Source: Casuarius casuarius (Eukaryota; Chordata; Aves; Casuariiformes; Casuariidae). From it: a stretch of DNA of 64,000 bases. How positions within the stretch are numbered: the first letter of the stretch is position 1; each line of letters begins with the position of its first letter. The notes beneath the pieces are model-generated. The model worked only from the letters and a program-made list of their open reading frames with translations. It was not told where the DNA came from and searched no databases. The position numbers and the translations under genes were made by a program. Location: contig PTFA01000050.1 of assembly GCA_003342895.1 (NCBI GenBank), forward strand, positions 129,681 to 193,680, written 5' to 3'. Positions 13,011 through 25,855 of this stretch are shown one piece after another.

Positions 13011-16000
13011 AAGTCGGTGAGGAGATATTAGCCTTTGCTTTCCATTTCTGTTCACCTGTGACGCCCCCCAAAAGAAGCTACAATCGCATTTGTGCAAACT
13101 GAAGATCTCAAGGGGAAGGGCAGGGCAGGGTTACAAGAAAAGGAGAGGGAAACCAAGACTGCTAAGCAGGAGTGCCAGCTTACTGTGGAGGCCCTCAAAT
13201 CTCATCACTCCTTTTGGCAAGATACCTCCGATCAAGGTGCATAGAATGAAGTTAATCCCTGATTATGCCAACTGGAGTTTTAATTGCAGTGTCCCAGTAA
13301 GCAAATATTACAGTATTTTAGTAGTTGTCCCTGCTAGGGTCCTAAATATAAACTCTATGAATTTTATATTCCAGCCTTGTACAGCATAATTCACTGGTGC
13401 AGCCCTTCTGGGGTAGTGAATATTACCTGTGCAATTTGCTCCAGGAGATTTAAGGCTCTTGGTTTTATTTTTTGCTGATCAGTTTGTAATTTATGTCCAT
13501 ATCTTTAAAGCTGTAAGATAACAGAAACTGTGCTCTGATGTTGCTATGCTGCATACATATGGCTTTTAAACAGAAAAGTATGTGAAGGATAATTGCATTT
13601 TTCTGATTTTGGGGCAAAAACATTCAAATAAATTTTAATAGTTAACTGCATCCATGCTTCAATGTGGCTTTTTTTCTTTTCTTTTTTTTTTTTTTACTGT
13701 AACATGAGAAATTCATTTTTAATGATAGGAAACATGAAAAAATGTCATTATTTTGACTTTTTAGTCTTGCTTGCTTCTTAATCCTGTAAATTTACTGCGG
13801 AGATAATGGGAAGAAAGGATGACATCATGCATATACAGCTGCCTTTTTAAGTGCCAGGGCCAGAGGAACCACTTATAGTAATTAGGAAATCCTTAAACAA
13901 GTGTTTGTGAAGTATTGGCTAACCCTCACTGTTTGCTTTTTTTCTGGCACCACACTAGAAAGGTTTGACCTTGAATAATTATCTACTCACTGACTTTCTA
14001 TCCTTTCCAGTTACTGGAGCACACAGGCTACTGTGTTGATTGCTTCATTTTGTAGTGTGATATTTTCCATATTTTAAAATATAAATAAAAGGCCACAGTC
14101 CTTCATATTCGAGCAAGAAGGTCACTGAAGTACTGTACTGAATGGGCCCTAAGGAGTATTTCAGAATGAGCAAAGATAAATTGAGTAATATTTGATTTAG
14201 CCTCCTACAAAATACTTCATGGTAAATTACCAGCCTTTTCACATGCTGTTCATGCATTTCTTCTTTCCATTCCTTTTTACTCTGTTTTAATCTTGTAATC
14301 ATCCTACAGTATTTTAGATATATTTTTACCTTAATTATCATCTGCCACATTTTTGTTTTCAGATCTAGACCTATGAAAAATTGAACAACCCGAAGACAAT
14401 TTTGAGCCATTTCTGAATATGTTGCTCAAGAGATTAAAAATAGGTTCCTCTCAAAAACTTGAGGATGAAGTGTTAAATGTAGCATCTTTTGTCTGATCCA
14501 GTGACGTTTCAGACTTGTCATTTACGCATTTTAAATTCATCTCCTTATTCAGCCTGCATAACATTCAGACTTTGGACCACTGGATGCAGGAAACCTTGTT
14601 CACTAGTGCAGTGAGCCACTACACCAACTGGTCAAAGTCATTCTTCTCAGAATTATATTAACTCACATAACAGGATACTTTTTTATCAGAAAGGTTATCA
14701 TATTTTTGTGCGTGATGCAAAAATACATTTGAACAAAGATGCACGAAAAAATTCAAGCCAAGACAAAAAAATCTGACCCCAAGTATCAGCATGTGAGTAT
14801 TTCTTTCCAATGAATTGCATTTGTATTCTGTCTCCTTCACAGTATGCTAATTTTTAGGCTAAAAATCTGTGTTGATATCCTTGTAGAAAAGAATATATTA
14901 CTATTTCTATAAGAAATCTAACTTAAAAAAAGCTTTTCTTTCTTTCTGACATATTTTTTTAATTGCCATTTTACCTCCTATACTACTGAATGAATTCATA
15001 TGGTTGTCATTTTTTTTTCTTAAACCTTATCTTTTAGCCAAATTAAACTGTGTCATACTCGGTATTTTTAAAGGTCTTTCATCTACTCTATTATATCTAA
15101 GTAGCACCACCACTGTCAGAAAAATCAACTAATTAAGAAGGCAATGCTGAGACATCACCTTCGAGGCAGCGTCTTTTAGGAACAATGCTGCCAATAGAAG
15201 GGTCAAAGAACATGACATCCGTTGCTGTCTACATACTGGTACAATCTGAGAGCCATGCAGGTTTTTGATTTCTTTTCTATACCCATGCAATAACTGCATG
15301 GCCTTCATAACTGTTAGCAAGACTGAAATTCAAGATTTTCTGTTTCTAAATGGCAAGTTTCTACTCCTGGAACTAAAGCAAAGTTTGTGAGGCATTACTG
15401 TAAAGTCTTCTACATACAGTGACATGACAGTCATGTATTACTCAGAGAAAGAGGTGGCATATATATTGTGAGGTTCTTAAAACAGTATTCCAGTAAGTTC
15501 TGAAGAGGGACGGATACGTTTCCTCGTCTAACGTGATTACTCGGTCCAGCGGAAAGTGAGCGTGAATTGTTCTGAATTATACTTTGTCAAGTCTCAAGAC
15601 TGATAAAGTGAATCTGACTTACATATGAAAAATGGATAAACCCATTCCTTATTCCTAATGGCAGTCTTTCTCCAGAGATGATTGTAAATTCCACTTACTT
15701 TGTCTTAGAACGCTTGCAACATACATAGTTAAAAATAATTTTTAAAACATGAAACTGCTTAAAATTGAACCAGTTCTGTCTTTAAAAAAATCTTACCTCT
15801 TCAAAGAATGTGAAAAACTGTGTTTGACCAACGTTTAGTTAAAGGAAATCCTCATAGTGTGGTCTGAAATTTGCTAGGCTTAGGCTAATAGAGCCAAGTT
15901 GCAAAGGCGGAGACCATCAGTTGAGAAGAGTGGGTGACCCGGAGGCTTCACTGTACGGGAAAGCAGAGCTTCCTGGGGCCTGCGCAGGCACGACGAGGGA

Positions 16001-18429
16001 GCTGTCTGACAGCACGTGATGATGGACGTGGAAGAGTATTTAGGAAAAACAATTGTGCAATTTGAGGTGTTTGCTGGAAGACATACTGAGGGAAAGTTCT
16101 TAAACATGAATCCATAAATTTAGGTTTCTAAAACCTTTATGTGGCCTTCTAAATGAAATGTATTTAATTTTAAGGTCTCTGAGCTGCTAGATTGCTTGGG
16201 ACTTCTGCGTATGCATTTCAGTTTTGAAAATAAGCCTTTGGTAGATGGCATCTGTTTTTCATGCTGTTTCTGCTTTAATGGAGTGTGATGTATCAGAGAC
16301 TTGATTTTTATAATTTTGTAAATCTGGATTTTATTTTTTGCACAAGAGCAACTGTAGCAAACACTGTCCAGCTTGGGATTTTATAAACACTAGAACGCCC
16401 ATACATGAAAACTGAGAAAGTCATTCTTCCGGCACGTTATAATAGTTTAATTACAAAACAAAGATTATTTCAATTAAAGCTGAAGTCAATCTGGGTAAAA
16501 ATTATGATTTCATAATGTACATCACGATGCATAACAGCTTGGGACAGGAAATGACTAATACTTTATCCAATTTAATTTATATCAGTGGAAGCTTATCCTT
16601 GATGCCTTGGCCACAGTTCAACTCGAGTAAACACCCTTATTTATATAAAATTGCTATGACATCTTCAACAACACGAAGCGGCCAGAGCCGTTGTTTTAAA
16701 ACTCATCCCAAATGTTGCCTATCCAGCACACACCCTAAGAGCTCTTTGGGACGCTGACTCAGAGCTGCTGTAACAGTGTGTTGAGTCATGAGCTCTGCTT
16801 CTTGAGGCAATTTGGTGTTCCTCGTCAGGACCCTCTCCAAAAACAGTTACAACTCCTCAGTACGTCTTATCTCGTCGATCTACTGGCCTCAGGCTTCAAT
16901 GAGGAGAACAACCTCCTTCCTTGCCTTCTCTGTCTATGTTCTGGGCTTCGAGCACCTTTTAGAGGTGCTGGGAGGTGAGGCCACTCTGTGGTTTGCAGGA
17001 TTAGCCCTGAACATGAAATGTTCCTGCGAGGCAGCAGGAGTGTGTCTCGTTCTCTGAGCGCCTGTTCCCTCCTGGAGCAAGAGAGCTCGGGGTATCCTCC
17101 CCAGTTGTCTGGACAGTTTGTTGATGGAGATGCAGGAGTCTGACTCAACACTAAAAAGGACTGACTATTTGCCAGAATGCTAATGTAAGTAATTGGAAGA
17201 ATGCCTAAGTGGCTTTAAAGTACAAATATTTTTAACTACTCATTGTAAAGATATAATGCACCAAAGGTAAAAGGCATAGAAACACTGTGTTGGCTCTTTA
17301 AAAATACAGCGTGGGTGATGTTGGAGGCTGCAAGAGACTGTGGGGGCCTCTGTGCCGAGAACAAGTTCATCCTGGGAAGCAGCAGTAACATTCAGGCCTC
17401 TCTGGGTCCGCAGAGTTTAGATACTGAGAAAAAAGGTTCTCCAAGGAGAAGAACCTTTGTCAGGGAATTGGGTTTGGGTGTTTTTAATTTTTGGTCTTTT
17501 CTGCATAGATTCCTGGGCAACTAACTATTTGGGATCGATCAGGCATTGTTTTATCTACTAGCAGAGGCTGCTTCCACTCTCTCCCTGATCTGAGGCAAAG
17601 AGCTCTTTCTCGACTCTACATCATGGGTGCCAGCATGGCAGCAGGGGGTTCGGAGAGCTCAGTGTTGTCGTTTAGAAGATAGTCTGAACCCAGCGATGTA
17701 ATTTCATGTAGACCACCAGATTGCCTTTCTAGACTGTGAGCTTTACACCACTGGGCTGAATTTACACCTCTGCTAATCTTAATCTTGTATTGTTTCTTCT
17801 TCAGAAGAAAGAGTGTATAAGAAGAGATTTAAAAAAAAAAGTTTAATATAATAATAGAATGCATATATCTTTTGTTTTAATCAATTCTTCAGCTAATTAA
17901 GCCGTTCTGTTTGTTTATCCTGTTTCGGGTCTGTTTGCCCTCATGCATACACCTGCACACCTTGCAGTGCATGCTGCTGGCAACGAGCAAGCGCTCGTTT
18001 TCATCGGATGAACACGTGCCGGGTGTTTGAGGAGGGCTGTGCTTTTTTCAGTCATCCAGATGCATGTTCTTTTAAATGGCTTTGTGCACCGCCGGGGAAG
18101 TGGACCTAGTGTGGACTCGAGGCTGGACTTGATGGTTTCCCTTTGCCGACAGCGCTTGGCACCCTCTTTCTCCCTATCCGCACCCTGGGGGAAGGAGGGC
18201 AGGTATTGAGATGAGATGGCTCTGATCGAAGAGCCGAGCGCTGTGCTAGGAACCACTGTAACCGGCCATAAATTAGAGCATCCCTGCAATTGCTCGAATT
18301 TGTGCCGGGGGGTATCAGCTATCTGAAAGCTTTGTGCATAAACAGCCATGCTTCCTCATACCTCTTAGAGCCCAGAGCGTTTTAAGACTGTGGGTCTCTC
18401 ACTTTAATAAATATCCTGAAACTAGAGCA
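13011..18429. other. Non-coding DNA, no gene seen
   Basis: Mixed AT-rich sequence with no supported gene. A reverse frame of 121 codons (14045-14410) and one of 144 codons (17915-18349) lack recognisable domains. The second runs into the CpG-rich edge of the next region, which favours long chance frames. A T-rich tract lies at 13669-13695. Confidence 0.6.
13669..13695. repeat. T-rich homopolymer tract
   Basis: Two T runs separated by CTTTTC, the longer of 14 bases. It could be a poly(A) tail of a retroposed sequence on the reverse strand, but no body was recognised upstream on that strand. Confidence 0.8.
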
Positions 18430-18990
18430 CAAGGGATGGTCCGTCAGGCGTGCTTTCCCCCTATCCTGCGTTTGCTGCGCTGCGTTTTGTGAGAAGGTGC
18501 GGAAGGACCGTGGCCACGAGGCTGCCGGGCTGGCCACAACCCTCCGGCAAGGGGGAGCGGAGCGCTCGCCCGCGGCCGAGCAGGGCCGGGCGGTGGGAGG
18601 CTGCGGCCTGCTGTGGCGGCAGCGTGGCCGCGGGCAAGGGGACAGCCGCCTGCAGAGAGCTTTTTGCCGTCGTCTGTGAAGCCGCTGGGAGCTGCCGGGC
18701 GGTGCTGCAGTGGGGGCTGGTGGGCAAGGGGTGGCACCGCCCTCAGGCCTTGTTGTTTAATTTTTATATCCCCGGAGGTAGGAGGTTTTTCTCTTTAAAG
18801 AGTTATTTCGGTGTGGTTTGTTGTTTTTTTTGCCTTTGTATAAAACCTGGCGTTAGGGAGGAAGCGGTTTTCGGAAGCTCTCCTGCCGTTCGCCCTGCGA
18901 GGCCCCGAGCGTGCCTGCCGCAGGCCTGTGCCCCTCCGCGTCCCGGTACCGCGCGTTCCTGCGATTCCCTTTGCATCCCGAACCCAGAAC
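18430..18990. promoter_or_regulatory. CpG island, candidate promoter
   Basis: GC-rich block with dense CpG sites, sharply set off from AT-rich flanks. The part at 18500-18660 is the densest, and a second dense part lies at 18890-18970. A TATAAAA-type box occurs at 18839-18845 on the + strand between them, so one possible start would lie about 30 bases downstream on that strand. Overlapping frames of up to 208 codons occur on both strands, as expected for GC-rich DNA with few stops. None has a recognisable domain, so I do not call them genes. The block may drive a long non-coding RNA or an unseen first exon; in vertebrates, islands of this kind usually mark promoters. Confidence 0.55.
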
Positions 18991-19079
18991 AACAGCACTT
19001 TGCACCTCCAAAAATCTTCATAAATTTCCATAAAATACACCAGGCAGAATGTTTCAAAGTGTTCTGGAGAAATTAGTTA

Positions 19080-19645
19080 TTATTTTTTGCTCTCGGCTAA
19101 GCCTTTAAGAAAGACCTTTTCCTCCACGTACGCGTGGTATCATTGACACAATTTACATTGCATCCCTCATATTAATACTCTGATCAATCACTGCTGACAA
19201 TACAGTGTCTTTGTGCGAGGGGCTGTAGGACAAATGTTTTAGCTTGTGAGGAGAAAATTGTTAGCATGTGAATAGCGAACAGTGCGGGGGCAGGATTAAT
19301 AGCCTACTTTGATGGATTAGAATGTAGGGAAATTGCTCAATATTAATATGAAAATGTTTGTGAATTGGCTGTGTGGTGCCGTCAATGGAAAATGAAGGCC
19401 AGTGATTATGTCTCCAAGGCCTTATCAGTTCAGGCTTGACTCTCACCAAAGACTTTCACACAAAAGACTGATGAGAGCACTAGAAAATAGCTGAATAAGA
19501 GCCGCTACAATAAGCGAACCATTCAACCACCAGTGTCACAATGTCAGGTTTTGTGCCCTTTATGTAATATTGTACATCCTTATATTAACATATCTGAATA
19601 TGGATTGGTAATAAAAGAGGCAAATGAAACGACTTGCTAGACATT
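19080..19645. promoter_or_regulatory. Candidate conserved regulatory element
   Basis: Directly after the CpG island lies a run-free segment with balanced base use. It contains a near-palindromic CCACGTACGCGTGG block (19126-19139), repeated ATTA/TAAT cores, a GATA-type CTTATCAG site near 19422 and an AATATTAATAT stretch. Its texture is that of a conserved enhancer. Conservation could not be tested, so this is inference from composition and position. Confidence 0.25.
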
Positions 19646-22630
19646 TTTATTTTGATAATTTTTGCTTATCTCTGAAAGATGACTGGAAAATGAACTAGGG
19701 TTAGTTTTAATAAACAACCGTGTCTACAAGTGAGATCTCTTTGTGTGCGTTAGGTTAAGGATTTTGAGTGTGGCTGCATATTTATTCTTGTAAGAAAGGG
19801 CTGTTTGATGGTCCTGAGAGACATTGCAGGAAAACTTGTTTCCTGTTACCATAGCTTCAAAACAGATCAAACAGCCTGCTCCTTCTATGTCCTTTGCTCT
19901 TAATAAGGTTTTAAATAGACCCCAAATGTAGAAGTATGCCTAGTTATAAATGTACTTAACGTAACTGCTATAGTTCAAGTAACCGCAAATATTGAGTTAC
20001 AGATCCTCTTTCTGTTTTATATTTTCTATGCACTTTGTCTACCTAAAGGCTGAATAAAGTTATGCATTGGTTGACTGTTGACACACATCTTGTGGAGCTG
20101 GACCCCTGAAAGACGCGCCAGCGTGATGTTACTGAACTTTATGGAGTGACTTAATGCTTATAGAAATTTTACATTGCATTTTGAGTAGATGCATGATGTA
20201 TTCTTCCACTACGAGAACTCATTTCTAGTGCATAAAAAAGTATTGCTAGGTTTATAAATGAAAGGTAATGGTTTTTCCCTGCTCTTTTGAATAGCTCCTT
20301 TGAGCTATTTGTATCTCTTCTCTTGTGACTTAGCTTTGTCTAACTTGTGTCTAGTTTAGCTTTTTGGTTCACATGAACTGCTGATGGACATCAGTCTCTG
20401 ATCTGGATTGTGACTTTAAAATTGGGTCCAAAATGGCTGAAGTATCAGTAGGGGTTTTTGAAAAAGCTTGCAGCTCTCATATGCATCTTTCATATCGTTC
20501 AATGTTGTGATAAATCCCTCATTAATTCACAGAATAAACTCAGGGAGCTTTGGTTATTTCAGTGATGAAATCGTCATCACGCACAAGCCTGCTGCCTGTT
20601 AGTGTGGAGCCTTGGCCAAGAGATGTCCTCCTCCAAGCTCTAGGAGTTCTGGTTTATCCAGGGCTAATTTCATTTGATGCAACTGGGCTTTATTAGATTT
20701 AAGGATTGCATCATGTGTGTCTCAGGTCTTTGGACCAGTTCTACTTCACTTTTATAGTTCAAATGCCTTGTTTGTCTTACCTGTGACCCATCCCAAGCAA
20801 GCTATTCCAAAGATAGTGGGGTTAAGATCGTTCTCTGGAATTCTCCTGCAGTGACACAGTTGTGTTACGTGGCTTGTGAAAACTTGTCCTGGTGGAAAGC
20901 TGCAAAGAGGTAGGGAAAAGTCTCCAACAGTCCAGAACAGACCATTTTTGCAATTTTTTTAATGCATTTTTTAAAAATCAAAATTGGATAGCATCAGCTG
21001 TTAATGAACGACATTTTATCCAAGTATTTCGATTTAAAAGTTGCATGCTTTTTGGGAGAGTGGCAACAGTTTCTCACACACAAATTTTCTTTAAAGCAGA
21101 GCTCAGCATTCTGTATGAATTAATAGTATGTGGGATTTTTTTTTATATTAGAGGGAAGATTTTGGTATAAAAGCTCGTCTCAAGTATAGAAAGAGTTTCT
21201 TTTGCAAGATCTCAATTATAAATACACAAAGCCCAGGATTTTGTACGTAATTAATAATCTAGTTTCCTTTCCTTAATTGTAAATCACAATCTGGTGCAAA
21301 GGCACTGTTTGACACTTGGCTGTTTGTAAACTACTCTAGTTAATACTGGATCAATAAATCTTTTATAACCGATGCCAAGTCTCCTAAGCAGCTAGAAAAG
21401 GAATTTTGTGCACCTTTCAATAAAACTAAAATAGCGGACTAGTGTGTTAAATATAGTTGTGTGTTAAGTGGAGAAAGTGTTTAGCATTAGTAGGGATTGT
21501 AGGGATGTAGTCTGTTTTTCAAAAGTCGGTAGCTAACCAGTAAGATTGTTAAAATGTTTTAAAAATGAAGGTAAGTAATGTTTTCAAGCTTAATCTTCGT
21601 GAAACTCTGTGGAGGTTCCTGAAAGATATAGCAAGTTAATTCGGTCATAGTGTGAGAGCTTATTTTGAAATATGTATATGTTACGTACATGAACTGTTTA
21701 AAGTATGACACAGCATTACTAAGTTTATTTTATCAGGCTATAATATTGGGTGTAAATATGTGGATTTTCTCAGTCATTTCATAGGTGACATGCAGTAAAC
21801 AGGACTTCAGAGAACTGGGTACACTTAGTGGGGAAGAACATCAGCTTCATTAAAACTGCAGCTTCAACAGGTTCAGGTCTGATTCTAGACTGTGCCAGCA
21901 TTGTCATATTTTAATAAAATCATCCCATTATTACATATTTTAGCAAGTTTATCCACAGCATTTTTCTTATTAAATTTTTAAATCAGATTTACTGTGTTTG
22001 GGTATTATAATTATTTAAGATTCACTTACAATCTTGTATAAATGATATCACCCATTAATTAAATTATTTTATGTGTAATTTTTCTGAAGAAATGACACCT
22101 GGTACTTTATTTTCATCTGTTATTCCTCTGCTCCTTTGTCTCCATAGTAGCAATTAGGAAACACATTTTTGTATGTGTTTGATACTGTGCTTGATAGTGA
22201 TAAAGATGATTAACGATACTCTGTGAGTAATCTTCTTAGTATATATAACTAAGAATATATCTTTGTGGACAGGTACAAGTAAACATTAATTTCTCTGCCT
22301 GCTCTCATGAGCAGCTCAAGCCAAGCTGGCTGGACGTAAACCAACTCTAATCTGTAAACCTTATCGCCACTCTAATGCCATGCTAAACCTGAACTGCTTT
22401 CTGTGCAGGAAAGTGAGTAAAGATTAGAGAAAAGTGAATAGATTTGGAGATGTACGTGAGTTAGAGCAGGCTCATATTGATGTTCAGGGTCAGCCTTGAG
22501 GTCTCTTTCAACCTGTCTTTGTCACTGGAGGCCTCTGTTTGCACCCACATTGGTGGGGTGTGTTGTTTGTTTTTTGTTTTTGACAAAGCTAAGACCTACT
22601 AGAAACTAAACTGTGGGTTACCTTCTTCTG
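19646..22630. other. Non-coding DNA, no gene seen
   Basis: AT-rich sequence with no recognised repeat or gene. It includes a small perfect inverted repeat at 22233-22255. The longest frame (92 codons at 20892) has no recognisable domain. Confidence 0.65.
22233..22255. repeat. Perfect 8-bp inverted repeat
   Basis: TTCTTAGT and ACTAAGAA are separated by ATATATA. It is a short hairpin in AT-rich DNA and likely of no function. Confidence 0.7.
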
Positions 22631-22633
22631 CAG

Positions 22634-22779
22634 GCTTGCTGCCTCCTACAGTTATAGAGAAAAAAGTAAGCTACGACACGGCTGGCAGGCGGGAAGCGAG
22701 ACTGCGGGATTCTGGCTGCCAGAGCTCCTGTGTACGAGGTGGCTGCAAACAAGTAAGTCCCAAACATCAAATCCACAGG
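22634..22779 (+). other. Candidate exon with three stacked donors
   Basis: A good acceptor (pyrimidine-rich, ending TTCTGCAG at 22633) is followed by a frame that stays open to about 22851. Three donor-like sites follow: GTAAGC at 22666, GTAAGT at 22753 and CAGG/GTAAGT at 22780. The middle of the block (22670-22745) is CpG-richer than its flanks. The predicted peptide has several cysteines and arginines but matches no family I recognise. It could be a coding exon, an exon of a long non-coding RNA, or a decoy created by chance. Confidence 0.2.
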
Positions 22780-23085
22780 GTAAGTGTTGTCTATAAAGAT
22801 GAATCACAATTTTTAAGATGTTACTCTATTGCTTTTTTGAGAACTATGTGATAGCTGTGCATCCATCATTTTTTTTTAAGGTGTGATTTTTTTTACTCAT
22901 TTCTCTGAAGACAGTGCAGCAGGTATTTGAGTTTTATACCAAAGGATGTGTGTGATTTAAAATAGGTGTAATGCAGAGCTTCATTCTGAACTAAGAACAG
23001 TTTTTACGATTAGCTCTTTCAATGCACTATTGTACTATGTACTTCCAGTTATGGAATGACTCTTTGAGAGAGAAAAAGTGATGAC

Positions 23086-23120
<35 letters not shown>

Positions 23121-25429
23121 TGATATGTAGATACTGTTTTCCACAGTTAAAGGTCACCTTGACTTTTAATCTTGACTGCCATACTTTTCTTCTCATTAAA
23201 ATATTTGACAAGAATTCTTTGCATGAATGAACAGCACAGAACACCTTAAGACTATGCAATTTTCACTGACGATGTTGCATTGTCATAATAAATAATTGTA
23301 CTGTCAGCTAAAAATCATTATGTTACATACATTAACAAATAAAATGTGTTTTATATGCTTATTTCCTTGAAGAACCTGTTTTTTTCTCATAAGTGGATAA
23401 AGCAGCAACACTGAATATGTTTCTTACATTATTTGCTTTTGTGTATAAAATGCCTTGCAAAAATACTACAAGAAAAGATTTTTTTCTCCAGTACTTTGGA
23501 ATCTACACAATTTTTCATGATTGACTGTAACAATTCATTTCCCATTATGCAACTCTATTCCCATTTTAGTCCTTCAGCACTTTGAAAAGTGATATTTTTT
23601 TATGAACATCTGTTCAAGTATTTCCTGCTCTGATGTCTTTTATAGGAGCTGGCCTAAATATATAAGGCCATTTTAATACAGAAGCTTTGTTATTGTCTAT
23701 ACCCAGATGCCATTCTGAAATAGAAAAAACTCAGGTATAACTGTCATGAAATTTGACATCATAAATTTTATACCACTTTATAATAAGCCGAAATGAAAAT
23801 CACTATGCATAATGCAAAAAGTCTTGTAACTTGACCTTTGCCTAAAAGGAATTATTATATGTAGAAAGAGTCTTGTGAATTAAGAATCTAATTCTTCTCA
23901 CTTTTGGTACCTTGAGGGTTGCTATAGGCACTGAGTTTTTATTGTTACTGTTATGCCACTGAAGTGGATGCAGTTTTCAGCACTTGACTGGTAGGATACA
24001 TAGGAGTGGAACTGAAGGAAAATAGGTCAGAAAGTGATGGGCCAGGCCACTTCTCTTAGAAAACCATCTGTAATCATAGGCACACTGGTTATTTTTTGTA
24101 ATTTGTGTATGTTTGCCTAGAGATAATTAGTACATTTTGGAAATATAAGTAAGTGGCTGACACAGAAGACGAAGGACTGAAATATCAAATATTCCAAACT
24201 GCTGTGAAAAGGCCCAGTTGTGAAATTTGTTTAGCATCCCTTGACATCTGCTGCTGTTTGTGAAGTGAGTGTTCAGGATGTTCTTTGCTAGAAAGATTTG
24301 TTACCAAAAAGTCATTTGTGTTTTAATTATACGGTTGTTTAATTGCATTACATTTAGGATCCTGATTGCAAGAGACTTTCTGTATAAACGGAAGTACTAG
24401 GAATACGTCTCATTCAGTCATTTCTACTGAGACCCGGGGTCAGTTTGTAAATTGAAAACTTTTGCCTAAAATTCCATCAGTTCTGTCCTTTTCTTTCTAG
24501 AGACTAACTCTAATTTTACTTAAAGAATGCTGACAATAGTTAAATGTCTGTTTGACTGTTGCCACTAAACCATGATATTCAAAGAAACTCATCTCTAAAA
24601 ATGTGAAGGAAATTTGTTTGACATAACGAGTAGCTTTTTTAAATTCCTGATTACAGATAGATGAGAACTTCTGTTGACTATCTGAAATCACAAGAGAAAA
24701 AGAAATCATTTTTGTTGCATGTCAACATGGTGTATCAATTGTATTACTTCCTGATGTTCATCCATTATTGTGTACATTTCTCTCTAATCTGAAATCAGAA
24801 AATGGCACAACTTATGGGCTCTCATCTGAACTGTATTATTAATTTGTAAAAACCAAATGGCCTTCCCAAGTAGCAAGAATGAAAAAGTAGCTCGTATAAA
24901 GTCAGGTTTGACTCTGATGTAATGTTGGTTGCTTTCACACACTGTGTGCATTTTGACACATCTTTGTATAATCATTTGATTCTCGTGTCTTTTTGTAAGG
25001 TAATCTTTTTTTTCAAGCCCGTGTACCCTTGCTGCTTGTTAAATTAGAAACATATCACAACAATATTATTCTGCTGAACATTATTTGTATTTAGTACATA
25101 AAAAAAGAGGAATATAAAATATATAGAGCAGTTTCTGTTGACACAGAGTTAAGTCAAATCTAAACCAGTTTTTCAGGAAAATCACCAGAGAATTTCTGAA
25201 TATTGATTACACCTGCAACAAATGCCTGCTGTGTACTCATAGCTAGTTAGGATTTTCACTTGTCCAGATGTTTGCAAGAACATTTTCAAGCCAAAGACTT
25301 TTTTGTATTTTATTTTATTTCTGGTTATGTTTTGAAACTGTTGAGTTGTTTCTGATTAAATCATCCCCAAAATTCATGTCTGGGAAAAGATAATGCTTTG
25401 AAAACTGCAGCCCCTAAAGTAACTAGGAG
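22780..25429. other. Non-coding DNA, no gene seen
   Basis: AT-rich DNA without recognised genes or repeat families, apart from the A tract at 23089. Frames reach only about 74 codons. Confidence 0.65.
23089..23118. repeat. 30-base poly(A) tract
   Basis: An uninterrupted run of 30 A residues, the longest homopolymer in the window. Such tracts arise by slippage or as the tail of a retroposed RNA. The sequence upstream (about 22900-23088) matches no gene or retroposon that I recognise, and no flanking target-site duplication was obvious. Confidence 0.95.
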
Positions 25430-25452
25430 TTAACAGACTGTGAGTCTGTTAA
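25430..25452. repeat. Perfect 10-bp inverted repeat
   Basis: TTAACAGACT and AGTCTGTTAA flank a three-base loop (GTG), giving a tight perfect hairpin. It is too short for a microRNA precursor. It may be a binding site for a dimeric protein, a mutational template-switch product, or chance. Confidence 0.85.
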
Positions 25453-25737
25453 TGGAAAAAAAAGTTATGAGTGTCTCTAAAATAGTGGTATATACCTGCA
25501 GGTTTTTTCCAGCAAAGTGCTTATGCATACTTGTAGCTTTAACCACCTGAGTAGGCCACCTGAGTTGGCACCTGCTTATGTGCTGAAAATGACACCCATG
25601 CTTATGTGCTTTTTGAATCAGAATCTTCACTCGGTTTCTATAACGTTAAAAGTAAGGCAAAATCCTCTTTCAGCTTTGAATGCAAGTTAAAATTCTTTGC
25701 TTTTCATTCCTGAATGGAATAGGTAAATTTGTTCATT

Positions 25738-25855
25738 GCGCGGAGCCCATGGAATTTCTTCCGCAGGCATTTCCACCAGAGGTGCAGCAGGAATATGGCT
25801 GGCGAGCGGCCTCCCGCCCGACCGCAGGCGAGCCAAGCGGTCTCCGACGGGGACT
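25738..25855. promoter_or_regulatory. Small CpG-dense patch
   Basis: About 120 bases of GC-rich DNA with clustered CpG sites (densest at 25800-25855) sit abruptly in AT-rich DNA. A splice-acceptor-like TTCTTCCGCAG precedes 25767. Frames cross it on both strands but match nothing known. Possible meanings are a minor promoter, a small exon, or a spot of GC-biased gene conversion. Confidence 0.25.

Noticed and set aside
17915..18349. Reverse open frame of 144 codons
   Set aside because: No start context, domain or splice support; it borders the CpG island, where long chance frames are expected.
18450..19076. Forward open frame of 208 codons in the CpG island
   Set aside because: GC-rich DNA has few stops. 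Frames on the opposite strand are also open, and the peptide is Arg/Ala/Pro-rich with no recognisable domain.
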